A DNA stretch of 64,000 nucleotides from Pseudomonas silvicola (GCF_026651855.1 NZ_CP093280.1:2954001-3018000); one strand, 5' to 3'; positions 18,019-27,908 are shown, counted from the first letter of the stretch. Notes: generated by a model from the letters alone, not told the origin. Numbers and translations: made by a program.

Positions 18019-19362
18019 TCAACGCACCAGGCAAGGCTTCTTGTTATCGAACTTCCACCCCGGCACCAGGAACTGCATGGCAACGCTGTCGTCACGCGCG
18101 CCCAGGCCCATGCCTTTGTACAGTTCGTGGGCCTTGGCCACGGCATCCATGTCGATGTCCACGCCCAGCCCCGGCTTGGCCGGTACCTTGACGAAGCCGC
18201 CTTCGATCTTCAGCGGTTCCCGGGTCAGGCGCTGGCCGTCCTGCCAGATCCAGTGGGTGTCGATGGCCGTGATGTCCCCCGGGGCGGCAGCGGCCACCTG
18301 GGTGAACATGGCCAGGGAAATGTCGAAGTGGTTGTTGGAGTGCGAGCCCCAGGTCAAGCCCCAGTCGTTGCACATCTGCGCGACACGCACCGAGCCCTGC
18401 AGGGTCCAGAAGTGCGGGTCGGCGAGGGGGATGTCCACCGATTGCAACTGAATGGCGTGGCCCATCTCGCGCCAGTCGGTGGCGATCATGTTGGTGGCGG
18501 TGGGCAGGCCAGTGGCACGGCGGAATTCGGCCATCACTTCGCGGCCCGAATAGCCATTTTCCGCGCCGCAGGGGTCTTCGGCATAGGCCAGCACCTTGTG
18601 CTGGTCGCGGCACAGGGCGATGGCTTCTTTCAATGACCAGGCACCGTTGGGGTCCAGGGTGATGCGCGCATCCGGGAAGCGTTCGGCCAGGGCCGTGACT
18701 GCTTCCATTTCCTCGGCGCCGCGCAACACGCCACCCTTGAGCTTGAAGTCATTGAAGCCGTATTTGGCCTTGGCGGCTTCCGCTAGGCGTACCACGGCTT
18801 CCGGGGTCAGGGCCTTTTCGTGGCGCAGGCGGCTCCAGTCGTCGCTGGCATCCGGCTCGCTGCGGTAGGCCAGGTCGGTGGCGCCACGGTCGCCCACATA
18901 GAACAGGTAGCCAAGCATTTTCACCGCGTCGCGCTGCTGGCCTTCACCCAGCAAGGCGGCCACCGGTACTTCAAGGAACTGCCCGAGCAGGTCCAGGAGG
19001 GCGGCTTCCATGGCCGTCACCGCGTGAATGGTGATGCGCAGGTCGAAGGTCTGCAGGCCACGCCCGGCGGCATCGCGGGCGGCGAAGGTGCTGCGCATCT
19101 GGTTGAGCACACGCTGGTATTGGCCGATGGGCTGGCCGATCACCAGGCTGCGAGCGTCTTCCAGGGTCTCGCGGATGCGCTCGCCCCCGGGCACTTCGCC
19201 AACCCCGGTGTTGCCGGCGCTGTCGGTGAGGATAACGATGTTGCGGGTGAAGAACGGGCCATGGGCGCCGCTGAGGTTGAGCAGCATGCTGTCGTGGCCG
19301 GCTACGGGAATGACCTGCAGGGCGGTGACCACGGGGGTGTTGCTGTGTGCTGGGTGGCTCAT
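18019..19362 (-). CDS. gudD: Glucarate dehydratase
   Basis: A 447-residue enolase-superfamily acid-sugar dehydratase. The KxK catalytic lysine motif is in FNDFKLKGG. Metal ligands are in ITLDPNGAW and YAEDPCG, and the His-bearing [15 protein letters not shown] is diagnostic for D-glucarate dehydratase. It converts D-glucarate (and L-idarate) to 5-keto-4-deoxy-glucarate in the cytoplasm. AGGAAAACCGAC precedes the ATG. The permease gene ends 28 bp upstream on the same strand, so transcription is likely gudP-like then gudD. Its 3' end abuts the REP cluster. Confidence 0.94.
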   Translation of the reverse strand: MSHPAHSNTPVVTALQVIPVAGHDSMLLNLSGAHGPFFTRNIVILTDSAGNTGVGEVPGGERIRETLEDARSLVIGQPIGQYQRVLNQMRSTFAARDAAGRGLQTFDLRITIHAVTAMEAALLDLLGQFLEVPVAALLGEGQQRDAVKMLGYLFYVGDRGATDLAYRSEPDASDDWSRLRHEKALTPEAVVRLAEAAKAKYGFNDFKLKGGVLRGAEEMEAVTALAERFPDARITLDPNGAWSLKEAIALCRDQHKVLAYAEDPCGAENGYSGREVMAEFRRATGLPTATNMIATDWREMGHAIQLQSVDIPLADPHFWTLQGSVRVAQMCNDWGLTWGSHSNNHFDISLAMFTQVAAAAPGDITAIDTHWIWQDGQRLTREPLKIEGGFVKVPAKPGLGVDIDMDAVAKAHELYKGMGLGARDDSVAMQFLVPGWKFDNKKPCLVR

Positions 19363-19390
19363 GTCGGTTTTCCTGTTCGCGCTAAAAGGG

Positions 19391-20752
19391 TCAGATGGTT
19401 TTGCTCAGCGTCGCGCCATGAGGGGCGGCAGGAGCGATAGGGGCAGGCCCCTTGGGCTGGGTGCGGGCGAAGAACACCAGCACCGCGGCCAGAATCGACG
19501 TGGCCGTGAGGCCGTACAGCCCGCCCTGGATGGAGCCTGTGCTCTGCTCCAGCAGGCCGAACGTGGCGGGGGCGACGAAACCGCCCAGGTTGCCCAGGGA
19601 ATTGATCAAGGCGATGACGGCCGCGGCGATGCGCGCGTCCAGGTAACCCTGGGGGATGGGCCAGAACAGCGACGACGCCGATTTGAACCCGATGGCGGCG
19701 AAGCACACGGCCACGAACGCGAAGATGGGCCCGCCGGTGGTCGACAGAAACATGCCCGCCGCCGCGATCAGCAGCGCCGTGGCGACCCAGGCCTGCTGGA
19801 AGCGGAACTTGCCCGACAGGGCCGCGAACCCGTACATGGCGATGATGGAAATCAGCCACGGGATGGAGTTGAAGAAGCCCACCTGCACGTCACTGAGGTC
19901 GCCCATTTTCTTGATGATGCTGGGCAGCCAGAAGGTGGCGGCGTAGATAGTCAGTTGAATGCAGAAGTACAGCACGCAAAAGATCAGGATCTGACCATCC
20001 TTGAGCAGCTTGCCCAAACTTGGCTTCACGGTCTGCAGGGCGTCGCGGTCCTTCTGTTCCTGGTCGATGACGCCCACCAGCGCATCCTGTTCCGCGCGGC
20101 TCAGCCACTTGGCGTCGTGGGGGTTGGAGTCCAGCCAGAACCACACGAAGAAGCCCAGCAGCACCGAAACCAGGCCCTCGATGGCGAACATCCACTGCCA
20201 GCCCTTCAGGCCCAGGCCGTTGAGTTGCAGCAGCGCGCCGGACAGCGGCCCGGAAATCAGCGACGCCACGGCTGAGCCGCTGAGGAAGATGGCGATGGCC
20301 TTGCCGCGTTCCACCCCTGGCAGCCAGCGGGTGAAGTAGTAGATGACCCCCGGAAAGAAGCCGGCTTCGGCTACGCCCAGCAGTACCCGCAGGATGTAGA
20401 ACTGGGTTTCATTCTGGACAAAGGCCATGAGCGTGGCGACCAGGCCCCAGGTGAACATGATGCGGGTCAGCCAGATGCGTGCGCCGACTTTCTGCAAGAG
20501 GATGTTGGAGGGGACTTCGAACAGCGCGTAGCCGATGAAGAACAGCCCGGCGCCCAGCCCATAGGCCGCTGCGCCGATGCCCAGGTCGTGCTCCATGTGC
20601 GTGCGCACGAAGCCGATGTTGACCCGGTCGATGTAGTTGACGATGAACATCAGGACGAACAGCGGCAACACATGCCGCTTCACTTTGGCGACAGCGCGGG
20701 CCAGCAGCGGATCGCTGTCGGCGGCGGCAGGCGATGGTTTTGAATTGCTCAC
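19391..20752 (-). CDS. MFS permease of the ACS family, probable glucarate transporter
   Basis: About 453 residues with 12 TM segments. [15 protein letters not shown] in TM1 and the loop [15 protein letters not shown] are typical of the ACS group that takes up glucarate and related acids. The GTG at 20752, preceded by GGGAGCGTCGAATC, is preferred to the ATG 45 bp upstream, which has no ribosome site. The pairing with gudD and a FadR-type regulator supports D-glucarate or galactarate uptake. A broader substrate is possible. Confidence 0.82.
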   Translation of the reverse strand: MSNSKPSPAAADSDPLLARAVAKVKRHVLPLFVLMFIVNYIDRVNIGFVRTHMEHDLGIGAAAYGLGAGLFFIGYALFEVPSNILLQKVGARIWLTRIMFTWGLVATLMAFVQNETQFYILRVLLGVAEAGFFPGVIYYFTRWLPGVERGKAIAIFLSGSAVASLISGPLSGALLQLNGLGLKGWQWMFAIEGLVSVLLGFFVWFWLDSNPHDAKWLSRAEQDALVGVIDQEQKDRDALQTVKPSLGKLLKDGQILIFCVLYFCIQLTIYAATFWLPSIIKKMGDLSDVQVGFFNSIPWLISIIAMYGFAALSGKFRFQQAWVATALLIAAAGMFLSTTGGPIFAFVAVCFAAIGFKSASSLFWPIPQGYLDARIAAAVIALINSLGNLGGFVAPATFGLLEQSTGSIQGGLYGLTATSILAAVLVFFARTQPKGPAPIAPAAPHGATLSKTI

Positions 20753-20902
20753 GATTCGACGCTCCCACTGATTGTTTTTATGCGGGTAGGTGTGCATGGC
20801 GAACCATGTCGACAGTCATCGTACAAGTTGTGTTTTGAGGATGCAATGGGTTTATAAACCGGACATCTGTATTTAGAAAGCTCGGTGGAGGTGGGTGGTA
20901 TG

Positions 20903-20915
20903 CTTGTCATACAAG
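20903..20915. promoter_or_regulatory. Palindrome CTTGTCATACAAG, candidate FadR/GntR-type operator
   Basis: Perfect inverted repeat CTTGT-CAT-ACAAG in the divergent region between the permease and the GntR gene. Its size and form match operators of FadR-subfamily regulators. It lies 83 bp before the regulator ATG, so repression of one or both promoters is plausible. Confidence 0.5.
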
Positions 20916-20997
20916 AGTGGATGAGGGCTTGCGCTAATGACGGCGCAAGCCGATCTGGTAAGCTGGCTCATGATCTTCTGTGGCGGAACCTGCCTGC

Positions 20998-21708
20998 ATG
21001 CACGACCAACCCAACGTACCGGTGCGCAAGCGCGCCACCAGCCTGGCCCATGACCTTGTCGAGGTGTTGAGCCAGCAGATCCTGCTGGGGCAGTTCCGCC
21101 CTGGCGACAAGCTGCCTTCCGAACCCACCATTGTTCGTGAGCACGGTGTCAGCCGAACGGTGGTGCGCGAAGCCATCTCGCGCCTGCAGGCCTCGGGGCT
21201 GGTGGAAACCCGCCATGGCATCGGTACCTTCGTGCTGGAGCGCGAATCGCAACTGGGCCTGCGCCTGACCGTGGACACCGCTGCCAGTGTGCGCGGCATC
21301 CTCGAACTGCGCCTGGGCCTGGAAGTGCAAGCCGTGGCCCTGGCCGCGCAGCGACGCAGCGACGACCAGTTGCGGCGCATGCGCCAGGCACTGGACGACT
21401 ACCAGGCGCAATTGGCCAACAACGACAGTTGCGTGGAAGAGGACAAACGCTTCCACCAATTGATCGCCGAAGCGACGGGCAACACCTATTTCACCGAGAT
21501 CATGCAGCACCTGGGTGACTCGATGATCCCGCGTACCCGGGTGAGGGCCGAAGAGCGCGGCGATGCGGACTTCGAGCGGCTGGGGTACCTGGCCAGCCTG
21601 GAACATGAGGCCATCTTCCATGCCATCCGCAAGCAGGACCCCGATGCGGCGCGGGCGGCCATGGTGTTGCACCTGACCAATAGCCGGGACAGGTTTTCCG
21701 GCGCCTGA
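20998..21708 (+). CDS. GntR-family (FadR subfamily) regulator of sugar-acid use
   Basis: About 236 residues. An N-terminal winged HTH (PSEPTIVREHGVSRTVVREA) is followed by an all-helical FCD ligand-binding domain with histidines (RFHQLIAEATGN; SLEHEAIFHAI) that usually bind a metal and an organic acid. The ATG at 20998 is preferred; a GTG lies 18 bp upstream. It is divergent from the permease-gudD pair, so it is probably their repressor. Confidence 0.87.
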   Translation: MHDQPNVPVRKRATSLAHDLVEVLSQQILLGQFRPGDKLPSEPTIVREHGVSRTVVREAISRLQASGLVETRHGIGTFVLERESQLGLRLTVDTAASVRGILELRLGLEVQAVALAAQRRSDDQLRRMRQALDDYQAQLANNDSCVEEDKRFHQLIAEATGNTYFTEIMQHLGDSMIPRTRVRAEERGDADFERLGYLASLEHEAIFHAIRKQDPDAARAAMVLHLTNSRDRFSGA

Positions 21709-21725
21709 ATCGGTGTTGCCTGGTT

Positions 21726-24437
21726 CTATTGCCAGCCGAACCGGCGGATATAGAAACGCTTCATGGCCTGGGTCAGTGCCACGTAGGCGGCCAGAATCAC
21801 CGGCAGGAACACGAAGTACAGCGGCGGCAATGCCTGCAGCTTGAAGTAGTGCGCCAGCGGGCCCATGGGCAGGAAAATGCCGATGGCCATGATCATCCCG
21901 GTCATCACCATCAGCGGCATGGCCGCGCGGCTTTGCAGGAAGGGCACTTTCGGGGTGCGGATCATGTGCACCACCAGGGTCTGGGTCAGCAGGCCGACAA
22001 TGAACCAGCCGGATTGGAACAGCGTCTGGTGTTCCGGGCTGTTGGCGCCAAACACGTACCACATCAAGGCAAAGGTGGTGATGTCGAACACCGAGCTGAT
22101 GGGCCCGAAGAACAGCATGAAGCGGCCTACTTCCGCCGGCTGCCAGCGCTGCGGGCGCATCAGCATTTCGTCATCGACGTTGTCGAACGGCACGGCGATC
22201 TGCGAAATGTCGTACAGCAGGTTCTGCACCAGCAGGTGCATCGGCAGCATGGGCAGGAACGGAATGAACGCGCTGGCCACCAGCACCGAGAAGACGTTGC
22301 CGAAGTTGGAGCTGGCGGTCATCTTGATGTATTTGAGCATGTTGGCAAACGTGCGGCGGCCCTCCAGCACGCCTTCTTCCAGCACCATCAGGCTCTTCTC
22401 CAGCAGGATGATGTCGGCCGCTTCCTTGGCGATGTCCACGGCACTGTCCACCGAAATACCGATGTCGGCGGTGCGCAGGGCTGGCGCGTCGTTGATGCCG
22501 TCGCCCATGAAGCCGACCACATGGCCGTTGGCCTTGAGCAGGCGCACGATGCGTTCCTTGTGGGCCGGGGTCAGCTTGGCGAAGACGTTGGTGGTTTCCA
22601 CCGCCACGGCCAGCTCGGCATCCGTCATGTCCTCGAGGTCGTTGCCCATCAGCAGGCCTTGCTGGGCCAGGCCCACTTCACGGCAGATCTTGGCGGTCAC
22701 CCGTTCGTTGTCGCCGGTCAGCACTTTCACGGCCACGCCATGCTCGGCCAGGGCCTTGAGCGCGGGCGCGGTGCTTTCCTTGGGAGGGTCGAGGAAGGCG
22801 ACGTAGCCGATCAGGGTCAGCTCGCGCTCGTCGCCGAGGCCGTAGGTGTCCTGGGTGGGCGGGCGCTCGCTGGCGGCCACGGCCACCACGCGCAGGCCCT
22901 CCGCATTCAGCTCGGCGGTCACCTGACGGATGCGGGCCAGCAGCGTTGCGTCCAGGGGTTCCACCTGGTCGCCGTGGCGCACCTGGTGGCACACCGAAAG
23001 GATCTCTTCCACGGCGCCCTTGCAGATCAGCACGTGGTGCTGGTCATGCTCGGCGACCACCACCGACATGCGCCGGCGGTTGAAGTCGAAGGGTATTTCG
23101 TCCACTTTGCGGTAGGCGGTGGTTACCTGCAGGTCGCGCTGCACGTCCACGTGTTCGAGCACGGCCACGTCCAGCAGGTTTTTCAGGCCAGTCTGGTAGT
23201 AGCTGTTGAGGTAGGCCATTTCCAGCACTTCGTCCGACTCCTGGCCCCAGACATCCACGTGGCGGGCGAGGAAGATCTTGTCCTGGGTCAGGGTGCCGGT
23301 CTTGTCGGTGCATAGCACGTCCATGGCGCCGAAGTTCTGGATGGCGTCCAGGCGCTTGACGATGACCTTCTTGCGTGACAGGAACACCGCGCCTTTGGCC
23401 AAGGTCGAGGTCACGATCATCGGCAGCATTTCCGGGGTCAGGCCCACGGCGATGGACAAGGCGAACAGCACCGCCTGCATCCAGTCGCCCTTGGTGAAAC
23501 CGTTGATGAACAGCACCAGCGGGGCCATGACCAGCATGAAGCGTATCAGCAGCCAGCTGATCTTGTTGACGCCGCTCTGGAATGCAGTGGGCGCCCGGTC
23601 AGTGGCGCTGACGCGCTGGGCCAGGGCGCCGAAATAGGTGCCGTTGCCGGTGGCGATCACCACGGCGCTGGCGGCGCCGGACACCACGTTGGTGCCCATG
23701 AACAGGATGTTGTCCAGCTCCAGGGGGTTGCGGGTGGACGGGTCGCGCAGGTGCACGAACTTCTCCACCGGCATGGATTCACCGGTCATGGCGGCTTGGC
23801 TGACGAACAGGTCCTTGGCGGTGAGCAGACGGCAGTCGGCGGGGATCATGTCGCCGGCGCTGAAAATCACCACGTCGCCAGGCACCAGTTGCTTGATCGG
23901 CAACTCTGCGCGCAGGTGCCCTTCGGCGTTGCGGCGGCGTACCGTGGCGGTGTTGCTGACCATCGCCTTGAGGGCATCGGCCGCCTTGTTGGAGCGCGCC
24001 TCCTGCCAGAATCGCAGCAGGGTGGACAGCACCACCATGGAGCCGATCACCAGGGTGGCCTTCATGTCCTCGGTGACGAACGACACGACCGCCAGCAGGG
24101 TCAGCAGCAGGTTGAAGGGGTTCTTGTAGCAATGCCACAGGTGCACATACCAGGGCAGCGGCTGTTCATGCTCCACCTCATTGAGGCCGACCTGGGCGCA
24201 GATGTCCTGGGCCTGGGCTTCGCGCAAACCATCCACATGGCTGCCCAGGCGGTCGAGCAATGCCTGGCTGTCACCACCGGCGGCGCTGACCAGCGTCTGG
24301 GCCAGGGTGGGCGGTATTTCCCGGCTGACAGGGCTGTCGGCCAGGCTTTCGAACAGCGCCAGGCGGCGGAAATGGCGGGCGATGTGACGGGTGCGCAGGA
24401 AACCCGCGAAAAATTCTTTGAGCAGGGTGAAGTTCAT
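21726..24437 (-). CDS. mgtA: Mg2+-transporting P-type ATPase (MgtA/MgtB, P3B type)
   Basis: About 903 residues with ten TM segments expected. The order is an N-terminal cation_ATPase_N region, an actuator domain with TGES (about 218-221), phosphorylation-site D378 in DKTGTLTQ, a nucleotide-binding domain, the hinge GDGINDAPAL, and a C-terminal TM bundle. Similarity of the whole is to MgtA/MgtB, which import Mg2+ at the inner membrane when Mg2+ is low. The ATG at 24437 (GGGGAAAGC upstream) is preferred over one 36 bp upstream that lacks a ribosome site. A promoter at 24693-24721 would give a leader of about 240 nt, as expected of Mg2+-responsive mgtA genes. Confidence 0.92.
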   Translation of the reverse strand: MNFTLLKEFFAGFLRTRHIARHFRRLALFESLADSPVSREIPPTLAQTLVSAAGGDSQALLDRLGSHVDGLREAQAQDICAQVGLNEVEHEQPLPWYVHLWHCYKNPFNLLLTLLAVVSFVTEDMKATLVIGSMVVLSTLLRFWQEARSNKAADALKAMVSNTATVRRRNAEGHLRAELPIKQLVPGDVVIFSAGDMIPADCRLLTAKDLFVSQAAMTGESMPVEKFVHLRDPSTRNPLELDNILFMGTNVVSGAASAVVIATGNGTYFGALAQRVSATDRAPTAFQSGVNKISWLLIRFMLVMAPLVLFINGFTKGDWMQAVLFALSIAVGLTPEMLPMIVTSTLAKGAVFLSRKKVIVKRLDAIQNFGAMDVLCTDKTGTLTQDKIFLARHVDVWGQESDEVLEMAYLNSYYQTGLKNLLDVAVLEHVDVQRDLQVTTAYRKVDEIPFDFNRRRMSVVVAEHDQHHVLICKGAVEEILSVCHQVRHGDQVEPLDATLLARIRQVTAELNAEGLRVVAVAASERPPTQDTYGLGDERELTLIGYVAFLDPPKESTAPALKALAEHGVAVKVLTGDNERVTAKICREVGLAQQGLLMGNDLEDMTDAELAVAVETTNVFAKLTPAHKERIVRLLKANGHVVGFMGDGINDAPALRTADIGISVDSAVDIAKEAADIILLEKSLMVLEEGVLEGRRTFANMLKYIKMTASSNFGNVFSVLVASAFIPFLPMLPMHLLVQNLLYDISQIAVPFDNVDDEMLMRPQRWQPAEVGRFMLFFGPISSVFDITTFALMWYVFGANSPEHQTLFQSGWFIVGLLTQTLVVHMIRTPKVPFLQSRAAMPLMVMTGMIMAIGIFLPMGPLAHYFKLQALPPLYFVFLPVILAAYVALTQAMKRFYIRRFGWQ

Positions 24438-24692
24438 GGCGCTGCTTTCCCCAGGTGGCAGTGGGGAGACCATCGCGCAGGCACGGGCGCTGTCCTGGCT
24501 GCAGCGATGCAGGCCGGGGCAGGTGAGTCATCAGAGAAGGGGAAGGTTCGCCATCTCTCGCGTCGGGGCGAGAGCACGGCAGGAAAGCTGCGCGTTATCT
24601 CGCCGAGAATATGCCGGTATCGATGACCGGCCGACTACTGTCGCTCGAACAAGTGCCCACGTGGGGTCTCCGCGGTGATTGAAAACGCGCGC
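24438..24692 (-). promoter_or_regulatory. Long 5' leader of the mgtA transcript
   Basis: About 240 nt between the predicted transcription start and the mgtA ATG, with no open gene. On the minus strand several stems are visible, for example GCCGGTCATCGATACCGGC and CTCTCG...CGAGAG-type pairing. No known riboswitch class is recognised. The length and position suit RNA-level control. Confidence 0.35.
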
Positions 24693-24721
24693 AGCATACG
24701 CGTGGGGTTTGCGCGGAACAA
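24693..24721 (-). promoter_or_regulatory. Predicted sigma-70 promoter for mgtA
   Basis: Reading the minus strand, TTGTTC (24716-24721) and TATGCT (24693-24698) are separated by exactly 17 bp. This places the start near 24686, upstream of the mgtA leader. No clear PhoP direct repeat was identified. Confidence 0.5.
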
Positions 24722-24758
24722 TAGGTGCTCGGGGGGATGACTGAAGTTTCATGTTGGC

Positions 24759-24832
24759 GCCTTCCCGAGCTTCGCCCGGTCCCTCAGGCGGAGCGCCCAG
24801 CTCTGTGGAACCGGGCGAAGCTCGGGCAGCAG
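24759..24832. repeat. REP pair (BIME), same family as 17692-18017
   Basis: An inverted unit at about 24759-24787 (CCTTCCCGAGCTTCGCCCGG) and a direct unit at about 24802-24832 (ACCGGGCGAAGCTCGGGCAG) face each other. The trailing GCGACGCGGTCTAT resembles the tail after the last complete unit of the 17.9-kb cluster. It lies between mgtA and the 3' end of lysA. Confidence 0.8.
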
Positions 24833-24845
24833 GCGACGCGGTCTA

Positions 24846-26072
24846 TCAGGCATCCAGCTCCAGGGCAAACAGCTCGGCCAGGGTCTGGCGACGACGAATC
24901 ACCTTCACCTGCTGGCCATCGAGCAGCACCTCGGGGATCAACGGCCGGCTGTTGTAGTTCGACGACATCGAGGCACCATAGGCGCCGGTGGTATGAATCA
25001 CCAGCAGGTCGCCCACTTCGGCGCGCGGCAAGGGGCGCGGGGCGACCAGGCCGCCTTCGTGCTGGGTGAAGACGTCACCGGACTCGCACAACGGCCCGGC
25101 CACGACGCTCGGTCGCAGCTCGCCGCCTCGCGGCTGGCCATCGCGGTCCAGCAGGGTGAAGCCGTGATAGCTGCCGTACATGGACGGGCGCATCAGGTCG
25201 TTGAAGCCAGCGTCCACCAGCACGAAATGCTGGCTGCCCATGTCTTTCACCGCGCGCACTTCAGTGACCAGCGTGCCGGCCTCGGCGACCAGGAAACGCC
25301 CCGGTTCGATCTCCAGGCGCACCGGGTGGCCCAGGTGTGCTTGCACACGCTCGCGCGCCGCGTTCCAGATGGCCGCGTAGCGCTCGGTGTCCACCGGTTG
25401 CTGGTCCGCCTTGTAGGGCACCGACAAACCGCCACCCGCGGAGATCGCCTCCAGGTCATGGCCCATGTCGATCACCGCGTCGGCCATGGCCGTGCATACT
25501 TCTTCAAGGTGCGCGTAGTCCACGCCCGAGCCGATGTGCATGTGCAGGCCCACCAGTTGCAGGTCGTACTGGCGCACTACCGCCAGGGCTTCGCCCAATT
25601 GGCTGTGCCAGATGCCATGCTTGCTGTTTTCACCGCCCGTGTTGGTTTTCTGGCTGTGGCCGTGGCCGAAGCCCGGGTTCAGGCGAATCCATACGCGGTG
25701 GCCGGGGTGCTGCTGGCCCAATTGGCGCAGCATGTCGATGGAGCCGCAGTTGACCTCAACGTCCAGCTCGATGATGCGCGCCAGGGTAGGGCGGTCCAGC
25801 AGGTCGCAGGTGAACACCACGCCAGCGGGCTCGCCTTGCGGGCTGAAACCGGCCAGCAATGCCCGTTCGATCTCGCCCAGCGACACTGCGTCCACCTGCA
25901 CGCCCTGCTCGCGCATCAGTGTGAGGATGTGCACGTTGGAGCATGCCTTCTGGGCGAAGCGAATCACATCAAAGCCCTGGAGCTGGCTGATGCGCTGGCG
26001 GATCATCGCAGCGTCGTAAGTCCAGAACGGTGTGGCGAGTTGCTCAACGAGAGGCAGGTAGCGATCGAACAT
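24846..26072 (-). CDS. lysA: Diaminopimelate decarboxylase
   Basis: About 408 residues, a fold-type III PLP enzyme of the alanine-racemase/ODC fold. The PLP lysine is K42 (RFAQKACSN), the phosphate loop includes HMHIGSGVD and the catalytic-site cysteine is in GPLCESGDVF. It decarboxylates meso-diaminopimelate to L-lysine. The start MFDRYLPL at 26072 is preferred because the 17 residues before it are not family-like, although its ribosome site is weak. It is divergent from a LysR gene, the usual lysA-lysR arrangement. It may be a second, regulated copy beside the main lysA. Confidence 0.9.
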   Translation of the reverse strand: MFDRYLPLVEQLATPFWTYDAAMIRQRISQLQGFDVIRFAQKACSNVHILTLMREQGVQVDAVSLGEIERALLAGFSPQGEPAGVVFTCDLLDRPTLARIIELDVEVNCGSIDMLRQLGQQHPGHRVWIRLNPGFGHGHSQKTNTGGENSKHGIWHSQLGEALAVVRQYDLQLVGLHMHIGSGVDYAHLEEVCTAMADAVIDMGHDLEAISAGGGLSVPYKADQQPVDTERYAAIWNAARERVQAHLGHPVRLEIEPGRFLVAEAGTLVTEVRAVKDMGSQHFVLVDAGFNDLMRPSMYGSYHGFTLLDRDGQPRGGELRPSVVAGPLCESGDVFTQHEGGLVAPRPLPRAEVGDLLVIHTTGAYGASMSSNYNSRPLIPEVLLDGQQVKVIRRRQTLAELFALELDA

Positions 26073-26150
26073 GGTCGTGGGCCGTGAAGGGGACAGGGGC
26101 CCATCATGGCGATTTCGTAGCATTCAGGAAAATATCTGTTTTTTCTCCTG

Positions 26151-26185
26151 CTATTCAGTTCTGATATGGGTGTTCGGTTGAATAG
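26151..26185. promoter_or_regulatory. Inverted repeat CTATTCA-N21-TGAATAG between lysA and lysR
   Basis: The arms at 26151-26157 and 26179-26185 are exact inverses. They sit just upstream of the lysR start, where an autoregulating LysR protein would bind. The binding role is inferred. Confidence 0.35.
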
Positions 26186-26194
26186 AGGTTTGTC

Positions 26195-27118
26195 ATGGAC
26201 ATTTCCCTGCGCCACATCGAGGTGTTCCGCGCCGTCATGAACGCCGGCAGCGTCACCGGTGCGGCGCAACTGCTGTTCAGTTCCCAGCCGACGGTGAGCC
26301 GCGAGCTGGCGCGCCTGGAAAGCCTGCTGGGCATGGCCCTGTTCGTGCGTGAGCGTGGGCGCCTGACGCCCACGGCCCAGGGGCTGATGCTATTCGAGGA
26401 AGTGCAGCGTGCCTACGTTGGGCTGGAGCAGATCGCCAGCGTCGCCGAATCGATCCGTCGCTTCGATCAAGGCCAGTTGAACATCACCTGCCTGCCCATG
26501 TTCGCCCAGGTCCTTCTGCCCGCGGCCTGCCAGGCCTTCAGCCGCGACTACCCGGGCGTGGCCGTGAGCATCACTGCCCAGGAATCGCCAGCGCTGGAAG
26601 AGTCACTGAGCGGCCAGCGTTTCGACCTGGGCCTGATTGAGAGCCGTCACCCGCCACGGGGCACGCGCGGGTTCGAGCTGTTCTGCGCCGACATGGTGGC
26701 AGTGCTGCCCACGGCGCATCCGCTGGCGGCCAAGGCTCGGCTGGAGCTGAGCGATTTCGACGGCCAGGCGTTCATTCATCTGTCGGGCCTGGACCTGTAC
26801 CGCAAGATGCTCGACGAACAGTTTCGCCGCGCCGGGGTGCAGCGCCATGGGGTGGTCGAGACCAGCACCGCGGCCTCGGTGTGCGCCATGGTCCGCCAGG
26901 GGCTGGGGGTAGCCATCGTCAACCCGCTCACCGCCCTGGATGAATCGGCCCGCGGGCTGGTGCTGCGGCCGCTGGCCGTTGCCGCGCCGTTCAGCGTCAG
27001 CCTGATCCAGCCGCAGTACCGCCCAGCTTCAGTGCTGGTGGAGGCCTTCACCGAGCGGTTGAAGGGTGAAGCGCAAAGGTTGCGGCAGGTGTTGAGCGTG
27101 GGCACAGAGGGCCACTGA
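26195..27118 (+). CDS. lysR: LysR-family activator adjacent to lysA
   Basis: A 307-residue protein with an N-terminal winged HTH (MDISLRHIEVFRAVMNAGSV, residues 1-20, continuing to about 60) and a substrate-binding domain. GAGGTTTGTC precedes the ATG. Divergence from lysA across 122 bp matches the classical LysR/lysA pair, in which LysR activates lysA in response to diaminopimelate. Confidence 0.88.
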   Translation: MDISLRHIEVFRAVMNAGSVTGAAQLLFSSQPTVSRELARLESLLGMALFVRERGRLTPTAQGLMLFEEVQRAYVGLEQIASVAESIRRFDQGQLNITCLPMFAQVLLPAACQAFSRDYPGVAVSITAQESPALEESLSGQRFDLGLIESRHPPRGTRGFELFCADMVAVLPTAHPLAAKARLELSDFDGQAFIHLSGLDLYRKMLDEQFRRAGVQRHGVVETSTAASVCAMVRQGLGVAIVNPLTALDESARGLVLRPLAVAAPFSVSLIQPQYRPASVLVEAFTERLKGEAQRLRQVLSVGTEGH

Positions 27119-27142
27119 CCCGTGGCTGGCCACTGCCGGGCG

Positions 27143-27838
27143 TTACAGATCCGCCAGGGCTTCGCGCAGGTTGATGTCCGGCGCACTCTGCTCGGTCAGG
27201 TCCAACTGGCTTTCCAGGTCCACCAGGTGGTGGAACATGGCCTGCACGGCATGCTCGCTATCGCCGGTGTGCAGGGCGTCGAGGATGGCCTGGTGGTCGT
27301 CGCAGCGGCAGGATGGGGTGTCCAGGCGCTGGTACAGGGAAACGATCAGCGAACTGCGCACGATCAGATTGCCGAGAATTTCACGCAGCAAACGATTGCC
27401 ACACAGGTCAGCCAGCATCAGGTGGAATTCGCTGCGCACCCGCACGGTTTCACGCCGGTCGCCGCTGGCCGAGGCCTGGCGTTCGGCGGCCATCTGCTCG
27501 GCCAGGCTGTCGGCGTGGGCGACCAGGGCGTCGGGGGTGATGGCTTCGACCACGGCTCGCTCGATGGCGCGCCGGGCGGCGAACACTTCGCGGGCCTCCT
27601 GGGCCGTGGGCTGCGAGACAATGGCGCCGCGGTTGGTCTCGATGGTGATGATGTGCTGCATGGCCAGGCGTTGCAGGGCGACCTGCACATGGTTGCGGTT
27701 GGCCTGCAGGGTTTCGACGATCTGTGCTTCTACCAGCCGCGTGCCAGGGCGCAGGCGCTGCTGGGCGATGGCGCGCGACAGGACGTCGACGATGCGGTTG
27801 ACTTCCAGCTGTTTGGCGGTGACGGTGACGGAGCCCAT
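27143..27838 (-). CDS. GntR-family (FadR/VanR-type) transcriptional regulator
   Basis: A 231-residue protein: N-terminal HTH (about 10-70; RPGTRLVEAQIVETLQANRN) and a C-terminal FCD helical domain (about 85-215). The start at 27838 follows GAGGAAAT closely. The aldo/keto reductase gene begins upstream on the same strand, but a strong hairpin lies between, so a joint operon is unlikely. The target is unknown. Confidence 0.82.
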   Translation of the reverse strand: MGSVTVTAKQLEVNRIVDVLSRAIAQQRLRPGTRLVEAQIVETLQANRNHVQVALQRLAMQHIITIETNRGAIVSQPTAQEAREVFAARRAIERAVVEAITPDALVAHADSLAEQMAAERQASASGDRRETVRVRSEFHLMLADLCGNRLLREILGNLIVRSSLIVSLYQRLDTPSCRCDDHQAILDALHTGDSEHAVQAMFHHLVDLESQLDLTEQSAPDINLREALADL

Positions 27839-27908
27839 ATTTCCTCGAACGGTGTGCCCATGCAGATCCGGAGTGTGGATGCAGTGGGGGCGCATTATCC
27901 GTCAGTGG

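Noticed and set aside
21729-23315. Plus-strand open frame of 528 codons over mgtA
   Set aside because: Antisense to a strongly conserved P-type ATPase; His/Gln-rich without domain.
24635-24697. Twenty-codon leader peptide candidate before mgtA (starts MLRAFSITAE)
   Set aside because: Its ATG overlaps the predicted -10 box, so it would not be in the transcript, and it has no ribosome site.
24993-26087. Plus-strand open frame of 364 codons over lysA
   Set aside because: Antisense to lysA, no domain, no ribosome site.
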